A DNA stretch of 64,000 nucleotides from Paenibacillus sp. HB172176. GTDB taxonomy: Bacteria > Bacillota > Bacilli > Paenibacillales > Paenibacillaceae. The translations under genes and the position numbers were made by a program. Of the stretch, positions 51,550 through 60,650 are shown piece by piece. Under the pieces are notes generated by a model. That model did not search any database and was not told the origin of the DNA. It saw only the letters and a list, made by a program, of their open reading frames with translations. Positions within the stretch are counted from its first letter, which is position 1, and the number at the start of each line of letters is the position of its first letter. Location of the stretch: positions 62,001 through 126,000 of the forward strand of contig NZ_JAATHD010000019.1 in NCBI RefSeq assembly GCF_011947265.1, written 5' to 3'.

Positions 51550-51968
51550 AGACGGGAATGAAACGAGCCTCGCCGCCAAAGGAAGGCACAGCCGTTTCAC
51601 CTTGGATGAATGAGAATATACAAGTCGGCGAGTTCGGAGATGTTCAGGGATGTGCAGGGATGCGAATTCCTGCATTTATCCATCTTTTTTTCGGGTAGGG
51701 CTCGAGTGCTGCGGAATTCCTGCAAATATCAAGGAATGATGCGCCGAGAGACTCTGATAAGGAAAACGATGAGTAAATGGATGGATAATTGCATCAATTA
51801 CACTAATTTGCGCTTTAATCAGAGAAAAAGCTGGATTTTTGCAGTATTTCACAGTATTTCTTTCTCACCGCGCTTGAAGAAGAAGCGAATGAGTTAGAAG
51901 CGGGGCATCACGGTCCTGCGCACAGGCAGACCAATAAGCGGACAGCTCCAAAAGGAGCGCGCGATAAA
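51550..51968. other. Gene-free stretch with a GAATTCCTGCA pair
   Basis: No supported gene. GAATTCCTGCA occurs at 51664 and 51714, 50 bases apart and each followed by a TATC-containing stretch, so this may be another short repeat. Nothing else was recognised. Confidence 0.4.
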
Positions 51969-51984
51969 ACGGAGGTTGCGAGAG

Positions 51985-53904
51985 ATGAAAGAAGCCGTAC
52001 AGGTACAAGTACAGGTACAACGCATCATTGAACAAGTCGGAGCGGAGCGTAAGTTCGACGCCTATATGGAACGGATTCGCCCGCGCATGCATGAATATAT
52101 GATTCGCAAAGACAAAGGTCACACGAAGGCGGTAGCGAATCTCGAATTCGTTCATGAGGGCCGCGAGACCGCGAGCTGCTATGCGGCAGCCGCCTTCCTC
52201 GGCAAGCTGGACGAGGATGAGGGACTGAAGATGCTTCAGGAGCTTGCGAAGCTGCAGGTGCGGAAAGAAGGGCATGAGAAGCGGGGCGGCTTCCGGTGGT
52301 ACCGCGAGGAGACCGAGATTGACGATTCGAACGCGGCTTTCTTCATTCTGGTGCCGCTCGTCTCGCTTGCGCTCGCAGCGCCCGAGAGCATTCCTGCCGG
52401 CCATGAAGCCGTTCTGCGAGGCATGTTCGAGGAAGCGATTCGCTGGTTCGCCCACGAATGCGCGCATCCCAAGCTGTTCTACCCGAACAAGATTATCAGC
52501 GACGGCGCGCTGCTCCTCGGACTCTCGACGCTCGTGAACGATGGGGAAGGCCTCCAAGGCGCGAAGAGCTTCTTCGAGAGATGGCTGTCGTATACGGAGC
52601 GGCGCGGCTGGGGCTGGGGGGAGAACACCAGCTCCGGGTACGGGAAGGTCATCCTCGACGCTTTCCAGCTCGCCTTGCTGGCATGGAACGGACGGGAGCC
52701 GGAGCTGGAGCGGCAGATTCGCGCGAGACGCGACGAGCTGCTGAATTATGCCCGGTTCTTCGGGGGACGGGAATATGTGCCCTCCATTCGCGGCTATAAC
52801 TTCGAAGGGCATGTAATGAAGCCCTCCCTAACGAATTTCTATGCGGGCGTTCGCTGCTGGGAGCAAGAGGTGACAGGGAATATCGTCGCGTTTCTGCTCA
52901 GCTTGCTTCTCTACAACAACCTGCTCCCGCAAGGAGATGTTCAACTGACGGAGGATCCGGCGAAGCTGTCGCCCTCCGCGCCCGATCTCCCTGTACCGCG
53001 CTCGCGGCAAGAACACATCTTCGATGATGCTTACGCTTATAGCTGGATTGGCGCGAACTGCCGCATCGGAACCGTAAGCTGCTTTCCTGCTATGGCCGGC
53101 AGCTATCACTGGCCGACATGGGGGCTCGGCTGGCAGTCGATGCCAGTCAGCTTCCTGGTCGAGGGCGAGCAGCTGTCGTTCCTTCGCTTTCGAGTCATGG
53201 AAGGCGGGAACGAGAGAACGCATCCCGCGGCGAGCTATCACGGGGCGTATCTGAGTCCTGCGTTGTTCAGCGAAGACTGCCTGCCCGAGCCGGAAACGCG
53301 CTGCACCCAAAGCGGCAATATCGCGATCATTCACCGAAGCATGTCCCATCTCGCGAACAGCGCTTCGGAAATCGCCGACGAATGGCTGGTACAGCGGTTT
53401 GAAGGCGCCGTCCATCGCATTCCCGCGAGCTTGACGGCGGAATGGACCTCGACGGAGATCACGACGCATTCCGTGCCGCAGCGAATCGAATCGGGCGAAG
53501 CCGTGTGGACGGTGCTGGAGTTCCCCCATTGCTATGCGGCAGTGTTGTCGCTCAGCTACATCGAATGCGGATCGAATCAGGCGAAGCTGTCGGATATCGA
53601 GACGAGCGAGCAAGGAGGAGACCTCCTGCTGACCCGCCGCTGGTACGAGGGCGAGGAACGCGATCTTCGTCAGCATCGGATCGATCATGGGTGGGTGGTC
53701 GTCATGATCGACGACAAGCCGGAGCGGGAGGAGCTTGAGAAGCGATTACAATGCATTGAAATAACTGATCGTCGAATGACGGACTGGGAGCTGCCGCGCA
53801 GCGATCCTTTCATGATTCGCGAAATAGCTGTCAAGGCGCCTGACGGAGTCGAATTGTCGCTGCGTGTAGATCCTTACGCAAGCGCTGGTGCTAGTGAGCG
53901 CTGA
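51985..53904 (+). CDS. Cytoplasmic toroid-plus-beta-sheet protein, possible glycan lyase
   Basis: A 639-residue protein with no signal peptide. The N-terminal half (about 20-330) is helical with repeated aromatic/Gly motifs (GGFRWYREETEIDDSN, then YPNKIISDGALLLGLS and RRGWGWGENTSSGYGKVILDAFQ), suggesting an (alpha/alpha)-toroid. The C-terminal half (about 360-639) is strand-rich (AGSYHWPTWGLGWQSMP, VEGEQLSFLRFRVMEGG). Toroid plus antiparallel beta-sheet is the plan of several polysaccharide lyases, but I do not recognise a family, so lyase activity is only a guess. Candidate residues include W/Y/H in GSYHWPTWG. The ATG at 51985 follows ACGGAGG; a TTG nine bases earlier touches that site. Codons 5-12 are a tandem VQVQVQVQ made of a repeated 6-bp unit. 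Confidence 0.7.
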   Translation: MKEAVQVQVQVQRIIEQVGAERKFDAYMERIRPRMHEYMIRKDKGHTKAVANLEFVHEGRETASCYAAAAFLGKLDEDEGLKMLQELAKLQVRKEGHEKRGGFRWYREETEIDDSNAAFFILVPLVSLALAAPESIPAGHEAVLRGMFEEAIRWFAHECAHPKLFYPNKIISDGALLLGLSTLVNDGEGLQGAKSFFERWLSYTERRGWGWGENTSSGYGKVILDAFQLALLAWNGREPELERQIRARRDELLNYARFFGGREYVPSIRGYNFEGHVMKPSLTNFYAGVRCWEQEVTGNIVAFLLSLLLYNNLLPQGDVQLTEDPAKLSPSAPDLPVPRSRQEHIFDDAYAYSWIGANCRIGTVSCFPAMAGSYHWPTWGLGWQSMPVSFLVEGEQLSFLRFRVMEGGNERTHPAASYHGAYLSPALFSEDCLPEPETRCTQSGNIAIIHRSMSHLANSASEIADEWLVQRFEGAVHRIPASLTAEWTSTEITTHSVPQRIESGEAVWTVLEFPHCYAAVLSLSYIECGSNQAKLSDIETSEQGGDLLLTRRWYEGEERDLRQHRIDHGWVVVMIDDKPEREELEKRLQCIEITDRRMTDWELPRSDPFMIREIAVKAPDGVELSLRVDPYASAGASER

Positions 53905-54047
53905 TCGGTTTGCAAATTGGTAAGTCGGCAACGCTGGGAAGCTTCGCAGGCTGGTAAGCCAACTGTGGTCTGGCAACGCAAGAAACGTTTCATCAACTGA
54001 GGTGCCAAAGCGCAGTTGCCACCCTCTCAGAGCCGCGAAAGCGCCAA

Positions 54048-54110
54048 TTGTGCATGGTAAATAATTGTGCAGAGAGCCGAACGGCTGCCGAATCGCTTCT
54101 TTTGTGCATG
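54048..54110 (+). promoter_or_regulatory. Direct repeats TTGTGCA before the transporter operon
   Basis: TTGTGCA occurs at 54048, 54065 and 54102; the first two are extended to AATTGTGCA and lie 17 bases apart, and the first and third read TTGTGCATG. Direct repeats of this kind are typical for AraC-type activators. No confident -35/-10 pair was assigned. Confidence 0.45.
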
Positions 54111-54213
54111 AGAAATTCATGTGTATTGTTGAGCGGAGGCGCCCCGGGTTACAGTGGGATCATTCCGGGAGGCATGATCGGCCCGGAAACGGGAGGTGAC
54201 ATATACAATCACG

Positions 54214-55203
54214 ATGAATAACAGAGCGCAAACTTTCAAAATCGCAAAGAGGTCGCCCAGGGTCGATATGAACAACGCCGGCACGAACGCGTCCGGAGCC
54301 CGGCTTCGCCGCAAGCGCAGATTCAAGCAGAATATTCCCTGGCTGCTGATGTTTCTGCCGGTCGTCGCCTTCTTCCTTATTTTCAAATACGCGCCCATGG
54401 TTGGCCTGATTATCGCCTTCAAGCAGTACACCTTCTTCGAAGGTGTCTGGGGCAGCAAGTGGGTGGGCTTCGACAACTTCCGGCTGCTATTCCTTGATCC
54501 TTCGGCGTTCCGCACCATTCGCAATACGCTCGTGCTCAGCGTCCTCGGGATCACCATCACGTTCCCTTTCCCGATCGCGCTGGCTATTCTATTCAACGAG
54601 GTGCGACAGCTGGCGTTCAAGAAGACGGCGCAGACGCTGCTCTATCTCCCGCATTTCTTATCCTGGGTCGTCGTGGGAGGGCTGGTCGTCACGATGTTCT
54701 CCGAGGATGGAGGCATCGTCAATCATCTATGGCAAAGCATCACTGGACATACGTATCCGTTTCTGTACAAGGAGGGCTCATGGATCGCCATCTTCATCGG
54801 CTCGGGCATTTGGAAGAGTGCGGGCTTCGGCGCGATTATCTACCTGGCGGCGCTGACGACGATCGATCCGAGCCTTTACGAGGCGGCCGCGATGGACGGG
54901 GCGAGCAAATGGCGGAAAATCTGGCATATCACGCTGCCCGGCATTCGCCCGACGATTGTGCTCATGATGATTTTAAGCGTCGGCAATGTGCTGGAGGTCG
55001 GCTTCGACCAGATTTACAATCTGCAGAATTCGGTGGTTTCCAATGTTTCGGAGGTTATTTCGACCTACATCTTCAGAGTGGGTCTGCAGGGGGCGCAATT
55101 CAGCTTGACGACGGCGATGGGACTGTTCGAGTCGTTGGTCGGACTGGTGCTCGTGCTGGCGATGAACGCAGTGGCGCGGCGCTTCAAGCAGGGGCTGTGG
55201 TAG
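54214..55203 (+). CDS. Sugar ABC permease, LplB type
   Basis: A permease of about 329 residues with a basic N-terminus (RLRRKRRFKQ), six helices, PWLLMFLPVVAFFLIFKYAP, YTFFEGVWGSKWVG and the EAA loop EAAAMDGASKWRKIWHITLP. The start is uncertain: the ATG at 54214 lies 14 bases from GGAGGTGA, a GTG at 54196 overlaps that site, and an ATG at 54268 behind AGGG would give 311 residues and remove an N-terminal tail of low similarity. It forms the channel with the next permease for a sugar bound by the lipoprotein at 56195. There is no ATPase in the operon. Confidence 0.9.
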   Translation: MNNRAQTFKIAKRSPRVDMNNAGTNASGARLRRKRRFKQNIPWLLMFLPVVAFFLIFKYAPMVGLIIAFKQYTFFEGVWGSKWVGFDNFRLLFLDPSAFRTIRNTLVLSVLGITITFPFPIALAILFNEVRQLAFKKTAQTLLYLPHFLSWVVVGGLVVTMFSEDGGIVNHLWQSITGHTYPFLYKEGSWIAIFIGSGIWKSAGFGAIIYLAALTTIDPSLYEAAAMDGASKWRKIWHITLPGIRPTIVLMMILSVGNVLEVGFDQIYNLQNSVVSNVSEVISTYIFRVGLQGAQFSLTTAMGLFESLVGLVLVLAMNAVARRFKQGLW

Positions 55204-55263
55204 CTGACGTCTGTCGACAAGAGCGATGAGTTGTTTCTTGCCGTAAGAAAGGTGGTGAAAAGC

Positions 55264-56139
55264 TTGAAGGATACGATAGGAGAAAAATGGTTCTATGCCT
55301 GCAACTACGCGCTGCTCACGTTGCTGTCGCTCACTTGTCTGCTGCCGCTGCTGAATATCGCGGCGCTTTCGCTCAGCAACAGCACGGCCGTGCTGTCCGG
55401 CAATGTGTCGATCTTCCCGATCGGGCTGACCTGGAAATCGTACGGAACGCTGTTCGAAGCGAGCTCTATCGGCAGGGCGTTCGCGAACAGCGTGCTGTTG
55501 ACCGTCGTCGGGGTGGCGCTATGCCTGTTGTTCACGCTGCTCGCAGCCTATCCGCTGTCGCGGCCGGCGTTCTACGCCCGGAAGCCGGCGACGCTGGCCA
55601 TCGTGTTCACGATGCTGTTCAGCGGCGGACTAATTCCGACCTATCTGGTAGTCAATGCGCTCGGATTGGTCAATTCATACGGCTCCCTGTGGCTGCCGGG
55701 ACTCATCAGCGTTTACAATATGCTTATTATGAAAACGCATTTCGAGAATATGCCCGATGAGCTGGAGGAGGCGGCGCGCATCGACGGAGCGGGGGAATGG
55801 ACCTTCATCACGAGAATTGTGCTGCCGCTGTCGCTGCCGATGCTGGCGACGATCGCGCTGTTCTACGGCGTCGGCTTCTGGAACGCGTTCATGAACGTGC
55901 TCATCTATATTAACGATCCGCTGAAATACAATCTGATGGTGCTGGTGCAGAATATGATTCGCAGCCAGTCGATGCTGCAGTCGCTCAACAATCTGCAGCC
56001 GGAGGATCTGCTGCTCGTCACGCCGGCGGGCGTGAAGTCGGCCGGCATGATGGTGCTGATCATTCCGCTCGTCGCGGTGTATCCGTTTTTGCAGAAATAT
56101 TTTGTCAAGGGAGCCATGATCGGCGCCATCAAGGGGTAG
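55264..56139 (+). CDS. Sugar ABC permease, LplC/YtcP type
   Basis: A 291-residue permease with six helices, partner of the LplB-type protein upstream. Family blocks: TCLLPLLNIAALSLSNSTAV, FTMLFSGGLIPTYLVVNALGL, the EAA loop EAARIDGAGEWTFITRIVLP and the end YPFLQKYFVKGAMIGAIKG. The TTG at 55264 is five bases behind GGTGGTGA; a GTG at 55255 and a TTG at 55231 are alternatives. It is followed by its binding lipoprotein after about 55 bases. Confidence 0.92.
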   Translation: MKDTIGEKWFYACNYALLTLLSLTCLLPLLNIAALSLSNSTAVLSGNVSIFPIGLTWKSYGTLFEASSIGRAFANSVLLTVVGVALCLLFTLLAAYPLSRPAFYARKPATLAIVFTMLFSGGLIPTYLVVNALGLVNSYGSLWLPGLISVYNMLIMKTHFENMPDELEEAARIDGAGEWTFITRIVLPLSLPMLATIALFYGVGFWNAFMNVLIYINDPLKYNLMVLVQNMIRSQSMLQSLNNLQPEDLLLVTPAGVKSAGMMVLIIPLVAVYPFLQKYFVKGAMIGAIKG

Positions 56140-56194
56140 CAAACGGTTTGAATAACAAGAAGCTATTATTCCAATTATTCAGGAGGGTCTGCGA

Positions 56195-57886
56195 ATGCGA
56201 GGGACGAAAAAGAGGGGTAAAGGATTGTGGTTGACGGCGATCGCCGGCATCATGCTGCTGGCGATGGTGCTGGCGGGCTGCTCGAACGGCAATAACAATG
56301 ATCCGGCAGCGGAGGAAACGGCGGGAACGGTCGGCGAGGGCAATAGCTCAAGCACGCCTGCTGCGGCTACCGACGAACCGGTCAAGCGAGGCAAGATCAC
56401 GTCCTCCATCTACGACCGCGGGCTGGTGCCGAAGGAGGAAGGCACGATCACGGACAATCGCTGGACGAAGTGGATCAACGAGAACGGCCCGGCCGATGTC
56501 AAGTTCGAAGCGATTCCGCGCTGGGATTCCAAGACGAAGTTCAATGTTATGTTCGCGTCGAACTCGGCGCCCGACGTAATCTTCGAATATGACAAGGCGT
56601 ACCGCGACCAACTCGTCGCGCAGAAGCAAATTCAGCCGATCGACGAGCTAATCGAGAAGTACAGCACGACCTATAAGAGCTTGTTGGAGAAATATCCCGA
56701 AATTCGCAAAATCGCAACCAGAGAAGACGGCAAAATGTACGAATTCGCTCATGTGACGCCGACCGGTCCGAATCACAGGCTGTATATTCGCACGGACTGG
56801 CTGGAGAAGCTGGGACTCGACACGCCGAAGACGAGCGACGAACTGCTGAGCACGGCGATTGCCTTCGCCAAGGACGATCCGGACGGCAACGGCAAGGCGG
56901 ATACCTATGGCATTAATCTCAGCTTTATCGGCGGCATGGTCGTCGACTATATGTTCGGAGACGTGTTTACGATCTATGAGAAGATTCCTTGGCATGTCGA
57001 AGACGGCAAGCTGGTTCATGATTGGGAGCGTACCCGTCAGGCATTCGATTACATGAAGCAATTGTATGATGGAGGCGCCGTTGACAAGGGCTTCCTGGCC
57101 GACAGCCAAGGAGAGAAGGCGAAGCAGGACTGGCTGAACGGCAAGCTCGGCATCTACGGCGGCTCGGGAATGAGTTCAAGCGATATCGAAGCGTTCAGCG
57201 AAAACAATCCTGACAGCGATTTCACGGTGATTCCGCTGCCGGAAGGTCCGAACGGAGCCTTCAGCCCGGCGATCGGCAATCCGGTGCAGATGACGACGGC
57301 GATCAACTCCGCAGCCAAGGACCCCGAGGCGGCGATGCGATTTATTGATTTCATGGCTGACCCGGCTACAGTCGAGACGCTTCAATACGGCATAGAGGGT
57401 GAAACCTACAACATGGTGGAGGGCTGTCCTCAGATAATCGATCAGGACAAATTTAAACAGGAGGTCAGCTATACCGGAGACTTCCGCATGCTTGCCAACA
57501 AGCCTCTTGACGCCAAGGTTTGCCCGCTGATCGATCCTACGCCCGCGCAAGTGAAAAGCCGCGAGTTGCTGGAGCTGTCGCAGAAATATTATGTCAGCGA
57601 GGATCGCCCGGAGCCATATCTGACAGTTCCGGAGCTTATGCCTGCGCTGCCGTCGGAGATGCAATTAGTCGTGACGAACGCGTTCAAAACCATTTTGGAT
57701 AATTTTCAAAAGTCGATTGTCTCCGGCTCGTCCTACACGCCGGATCAGGCGCTACAGGAATCGCAGGCGGCCTGGGACCGGGCGGGCGGAGCGAAAATTG
57801 ATGAGTGGTACGAGAATTGGTACAATGAAAACAAAGACACCGCTTTCTTGACCAAGGATATGTACAAATTCATGCCGGTGCAATAA
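56195..57886 (+). CDS. Oligosaccharide-binding lipoprotein (LplA type)
   Basis: A 563-residue lipoprotein: very basic start, hydrophobic core, lipobox LAGC (acylated Cys about residue 29), an Asn/Glu/Ser/Thr linker and the large binding fold usual beside LplB/LplC permeases (FASNSAPDVIFEYDKAY, then AKDDPDGNGKADTYGINLSF, a calcium-loop-like segment, and EAMRFIDFMADPATVETLQYG). A TAYAGGAGG-like ribosome site (TTCAGGAGGG) precedes the ATG. It delivers the oligosaccharide made by the secreted beta-helix enzymes upstream to the permeases; this link is inferred from gene order. Confidence 0.92.
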   Translation: MRGTKKRGKGLWLTAIAGIMLLAMVLAGCSNGNNNDPAAEETAGTVGEGNSSSTPAAATDEPVKRGKITSSIYDRGLVPKEEGTITDNRWTKWINENGPADVKFEAIPRWDSKTKFNVMFASNSAPDVIFEYDKAYRDQLVAQKQIQPIDELIEKYSTTYKSLLEKYPEIRKIATREDGKMYEFAHVTPTGPNHRLYIRTDWLEKLGLDTPKTSDELLSTAIAFAKDDPDGNGKADTYGINLSFIGGMVVDYMFGDVFTIYEKIPWHVEDGKLVHDWERTRQAFDYMKQLYDGGAVDKGFLADSQGEKAKQDWLNGKLGIYGGSGMSSSDIEAFSENNPDSDFTVIPLPEGPNGAFSPAIGNPVQMTTAINSAAKDPEAAMRFIDFMADPATVETLQYGIEGETYNMVEGCPQIIDQDKFKQEVSYTGDFRMLANKPLDAKVCPLIDPTPAQVKSRELLELSQKYYVSEDRPEPYLTVPELMPALPSEMQLVVTNAFKTILDNFQKSIVSGSSYTPDQALQESQAAWDRAGGAKIDEWYENWYNENKDTAFLTKDMYKFMPVQ

Positions 57887-57965
57887 GCCGAAGAAATAAG
57901 AGTATCGAAGCCTTCCGCCTCCGGGGGAAGGCTTCGACCGACTACATAGGAGAGGATGAAGATGG

Positions 57966-60191
57966 ATGAAGGGAACGGGGTATCGAAAGCTCTTTCTCAC
58001 CTTTGCGCCCATCTTCTTTTTTATCGTCACCGTGCTGTTCGTCGTATTCTTCGTGTCGGTCTATCAGATGACCCGCAAGGACACGGAGCAGGCCAACCGC
58101 GTATTCGCCGAGCATGTGATGCAGACGCTTGATTACGATCTGCAAACCGTCGATCAATTGTCGATTCGCGAGTTGCTTACGAACGACACGATTGCCGAGT
58201 TCTTCGATCCCGCGTCCCGCGACAATTATTATCTCGCTCATGAGGTGCAGGTGCAGTTGAACGAATTCGTCAGCACGCTGCCGATTCTCGATTCTGTGTA
58301 CATCTACCGGGCACACGACGGCATGGTCGTCTCCGACAACCTGTTTATGAAAGCCGTTTCATTCGGCGACAACGCCTTTATTGGCAGCGATCTGCCGGGC
58401 GGCGTATCAACCGGAGCGAGATGGTCTGAGCCGCGGCTGTTTCAAGGTCTCCCGAAGGATAATCCGCGCACGGTCATCTCCCTGGTCCGTACATTTCCGC
58501 TGCTCGGGGGCAGCGAGGGCAAGTTCGTCGTGAATGTGTCGACCGCGGAGCTGGCGCTTGTGTTCAGCGAAATGTCGCAATCCGAGCTGAGTGAGTTGTA
58601 CCTGACCGATGCGAGCGGGCAGCTCGTCAGATCCGATATGACGGAAAACGAGAATCGCGCCTGGGAGGAGAGCTCCCTGCTGACGGTGCGTTCGGAGCTG
58701 AGCGGGCTGGAAATTCGAGCAGGCATGAAGAAGCGGGGGTTGTTCGGCATCTTCAGCGCGATGTCTTACTCTTGGCTTATTCTTGGTCTCGCGGGCGTCG
58801 CCGTCGGCATCGTATGGATGATTCAGGTCAGCCGCAGGCAATACAGGCCGGTGGAAGCGATCCTGCACCGAATAGGCCGGATCTCGCAGCGCAAAATCTC
58901 GGAATGGTCGGGCAAGGACGATGATTTCGGCTTTATCGAGCATGCGATCGAGCGCTTGATCGAGAATGCCAATGACCTCGAGCAGGAAGCGATTTCGGGA
59001 CAGGTGTATCGCCGCAAGGTGCTGTTTACCGACATTATGGAGGGACGGCGAGTCATCTCGGCGGAGGAATGGCTGCGCGAGACGGAACGTCTTGGTTGGC
59101 ATAGAGCCGACGGCAGTTATCGGGTAGCGATTGCCGAGATTGACAAGTATAAGGAATTTCAGGGCAGCTTCCCCGAGAAAGATCGCTATCTGCTCAAGTT
59201 CGCTATGGTGAACGTATTGGAGGAGCTCGCCGCCAAGAATGGCGTCGCGCAGTGGAATGATTGGCTGTCGCCATCTCAGCTGGGCGTTCTGATCCAGGTG
59301 GAAGGTGAGGATGACGAGCCTGCTTTGAAGCTGATGGAGCTGCTCCGCGATTGGGTGGATGAGAATTTGCGATTTACGCTGACAGCTTCGGTGGGAGAGA
59401 CGGCTACAGGCATTAACGAGGCGGTCGTCTCGCGCGAGAACGCCGATCAAGGGCTTCGCTATAAGTCGACGCTGGGCCTCAATCGCGTCATCGTTCCGCC
59501 TGGCGGGGAGAACCGGGAGGAACAGCCCGTCTACGAGCAACTGCAGCATATTAGAGAGCTGGCCCGGCTGTATCGCCAGGGCAATGAGGAGTGGCGGAGG
59601 AGCTATGGCGAGCTGGCGGACTGCATCCGGAAGAGCTTGTACGAACGCTCCGAAATTATCAATATCCTCAGTTATTTGCAATATCAGTTCTCGCTCGAGA
59701 TGCGGGAGCTGTCCGATGAATACGTCGGATTGTGGAACGAGGGAACGGCGCCGGCGATTGCGGAGCTGCTTGCCGGGTTCGAGACATTCGAGGAGCTTGA
59801 CGAGCGATTGAGCGGGATGTTGGATGACTTCTTCGGGCAAATGTCGAAGCTGCGAGAGGGCAAGGATATCTATGCCACTATCCAGCAAGTCAAGAGCTAT
59901 GTCGCGGAGCATTTCCACGACTCCAATCTATCGCTCGTACAGCTTAGTGACCGATTCGAACTGACGCCAACGTATCTCAGCCGGATGTTCAAGGACGAAA
60001 TCGGCGAGAAGCTGATCGACTTTATCGCCAAGCTGCGAATGGAGCATGCGATGAAGCTGCTGACCGAAACCCGCGAATCCGTCCAGGACATTTCCGCTCA
60101 GGTGGGCTATATTCACGCCTTCTCGTTCATACGCGCGTTCAAGAATATCGTCGGCATGACGCCGGGCGATTATCGGAAGAAGCAGATATAG
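57966..60191 (+). CDS. Membrane-anchored AraC-family regulator
   Basis: A 741-residue one-component regulator: first membrane helix about 11-32 (FAPIFFFIVTVLFVVFFVS), an outside Cache-like sensor (about 40-255), a second helix (about 260-282, SWLILGLAGVAVGIVWMI), a cytoplasmic middle region and a C-terminal AraC domain (about 640-741) with LSLVQLSDRFELTPTYLSRMFKDEI and ESVQDISAQVGYIHAFSFIRAFKNIVGMTPGDYR. It probably senses an outside sugar and activates the transport operon just upstream, perhaps through the TTGTGCA repeats. It is about 80 bases behind the binding-protein gene. A second Met frame nearby (57961) is out of frame. Similar in plan to the regulator at 18881. Confidence 0.9.
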   Translation: MKGTGYRKLFLTFAPIFFFIVTVLFVVFFVSVYQMTRKDTEQANRVFAEHVMQTLDYDLQTVDQLSIRELLTNDTIAEFFDPASRDNYYLAHEVQVQLNEFVSTLPILDSVYIYRAHDGMVVSDNLFMKAVSFGDNAFIGSDLPGGVSTGARWSEPRLFQGLPKDNPRTVISLVRTFPLLGGSEGKFVVNVSTAELALVFSEMSQSELSELYLTDASGQLVRSDMTENENRAWEESSLLTVRSELSGLEIRAGMKKRGLFGIFSAMSYSWLILGLAGVAVGIVWMIQVSRRQYRPVEAILHRIGRISQRKISEWSGKDDDFGFIEHAIERLIENANDLEQEAISGQVYRRKVLFTDIMEGRRVISAEEWLRETERLGWHRADGSYRVAIAEIDKYKEFQGSFPEKDRYLLKFAMVNVLEELAAKNGVAQWNDWLSPSQLGVLIQVEGEDDEPALKLMELLRDWVDENLRFTLTASVGETATGINEAVVSRENADQGLRYKSTLGLNRVIVPPGGENREEQPVYEQLQHIRELARLYRQGNEEWRRSYGELADCIRKSLYERSEIINILSYLQYQFSLEMRELSDEYVGLWNEGTAPAIAELLAGFETFEELDERLSGMLDDFFGQMSKLREGKDIYATIQQVKSYVAEHFHDSNLSLVQLSDRFELTPTYLSRMFKDEIGEKLIDFIAKLRMEHAMKLLTETRESVQDISAQVGYIHAFSFIRAFKNIVGMTPGDYRKKQI

Positions 60192-60240
60192 GCATGACTT
60201 GCAAGCTGGCGTAGCCGATTCATGAGGTTGTATTGCCTGA

Positions 60241-60420
60241 GCGGACCGTAGATACGCTATTTCTGCAAAATGAGCCGTTTTTGTGATTTCGCGGACAGAG
60301 ATGACGTTATTTTCGAAAAAGCAGCGATTTTATTGTATTTTTGAGGAAATAGCGTCGCCTGTGTCCGCGAAACTGAGCAAACTCAATATTTTCACTAAAT
60401 AGCGCCTCCTGTGTCCGTCA
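60241..60420. repeat. Nested-hairpin repeat, family B copy 2
   Basis: Matches the 13893-14072 copy along about 180 bases in the same orientation: GCGGACCGTAGATACGCTAT, GCGGACAGAGATGACGTTAT, then GGAAATAGCGTCGCCTGTGT with CCGC, then AAATAGCGCCTCCTGTGTCC. Inner arms pair over about 19 of 23 positions; outer arms pair at both ends with an internal loop. Confidence 0.82.
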
Positions 60421-60650
60421 GCGGCCTCGTATATTTCCCGCAGCTTCTTTCCGCCTACCGACAATCCATCCTCCAATACAACCTTGGTTTCAAGAAGAGT
60501 TAACGTGTTACCATTGAAAGATCAAGGCGGCGTCTCCGCGGAAAAAGAGATTAATTCTGTTCCAGGCGAAAGTGAAATCCATTCCAAAGCTTTGGGCGCT
60601 TAACATGATACAATAGAGGCAAGCTCAGCATCCGGGAGGAAGTTCATTTC
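60421..60650. other. Leader region of the YesM-type kinase gene
   Basis: About 230 bases without a gene. A possible -10 (TACAAT at 60609-60614) and a GGGAGGAAG ribosome site are visible; no convincing -35 was found. Confidence 0.4.

Noticed and set aside
58407-59918. Minus-strand open frame of 503 codons opposite the AraC regulator
   Set aside because: Antisense shadow of a well-supported gene, with no domain and an Arg/Leu/Gln-rich translation.
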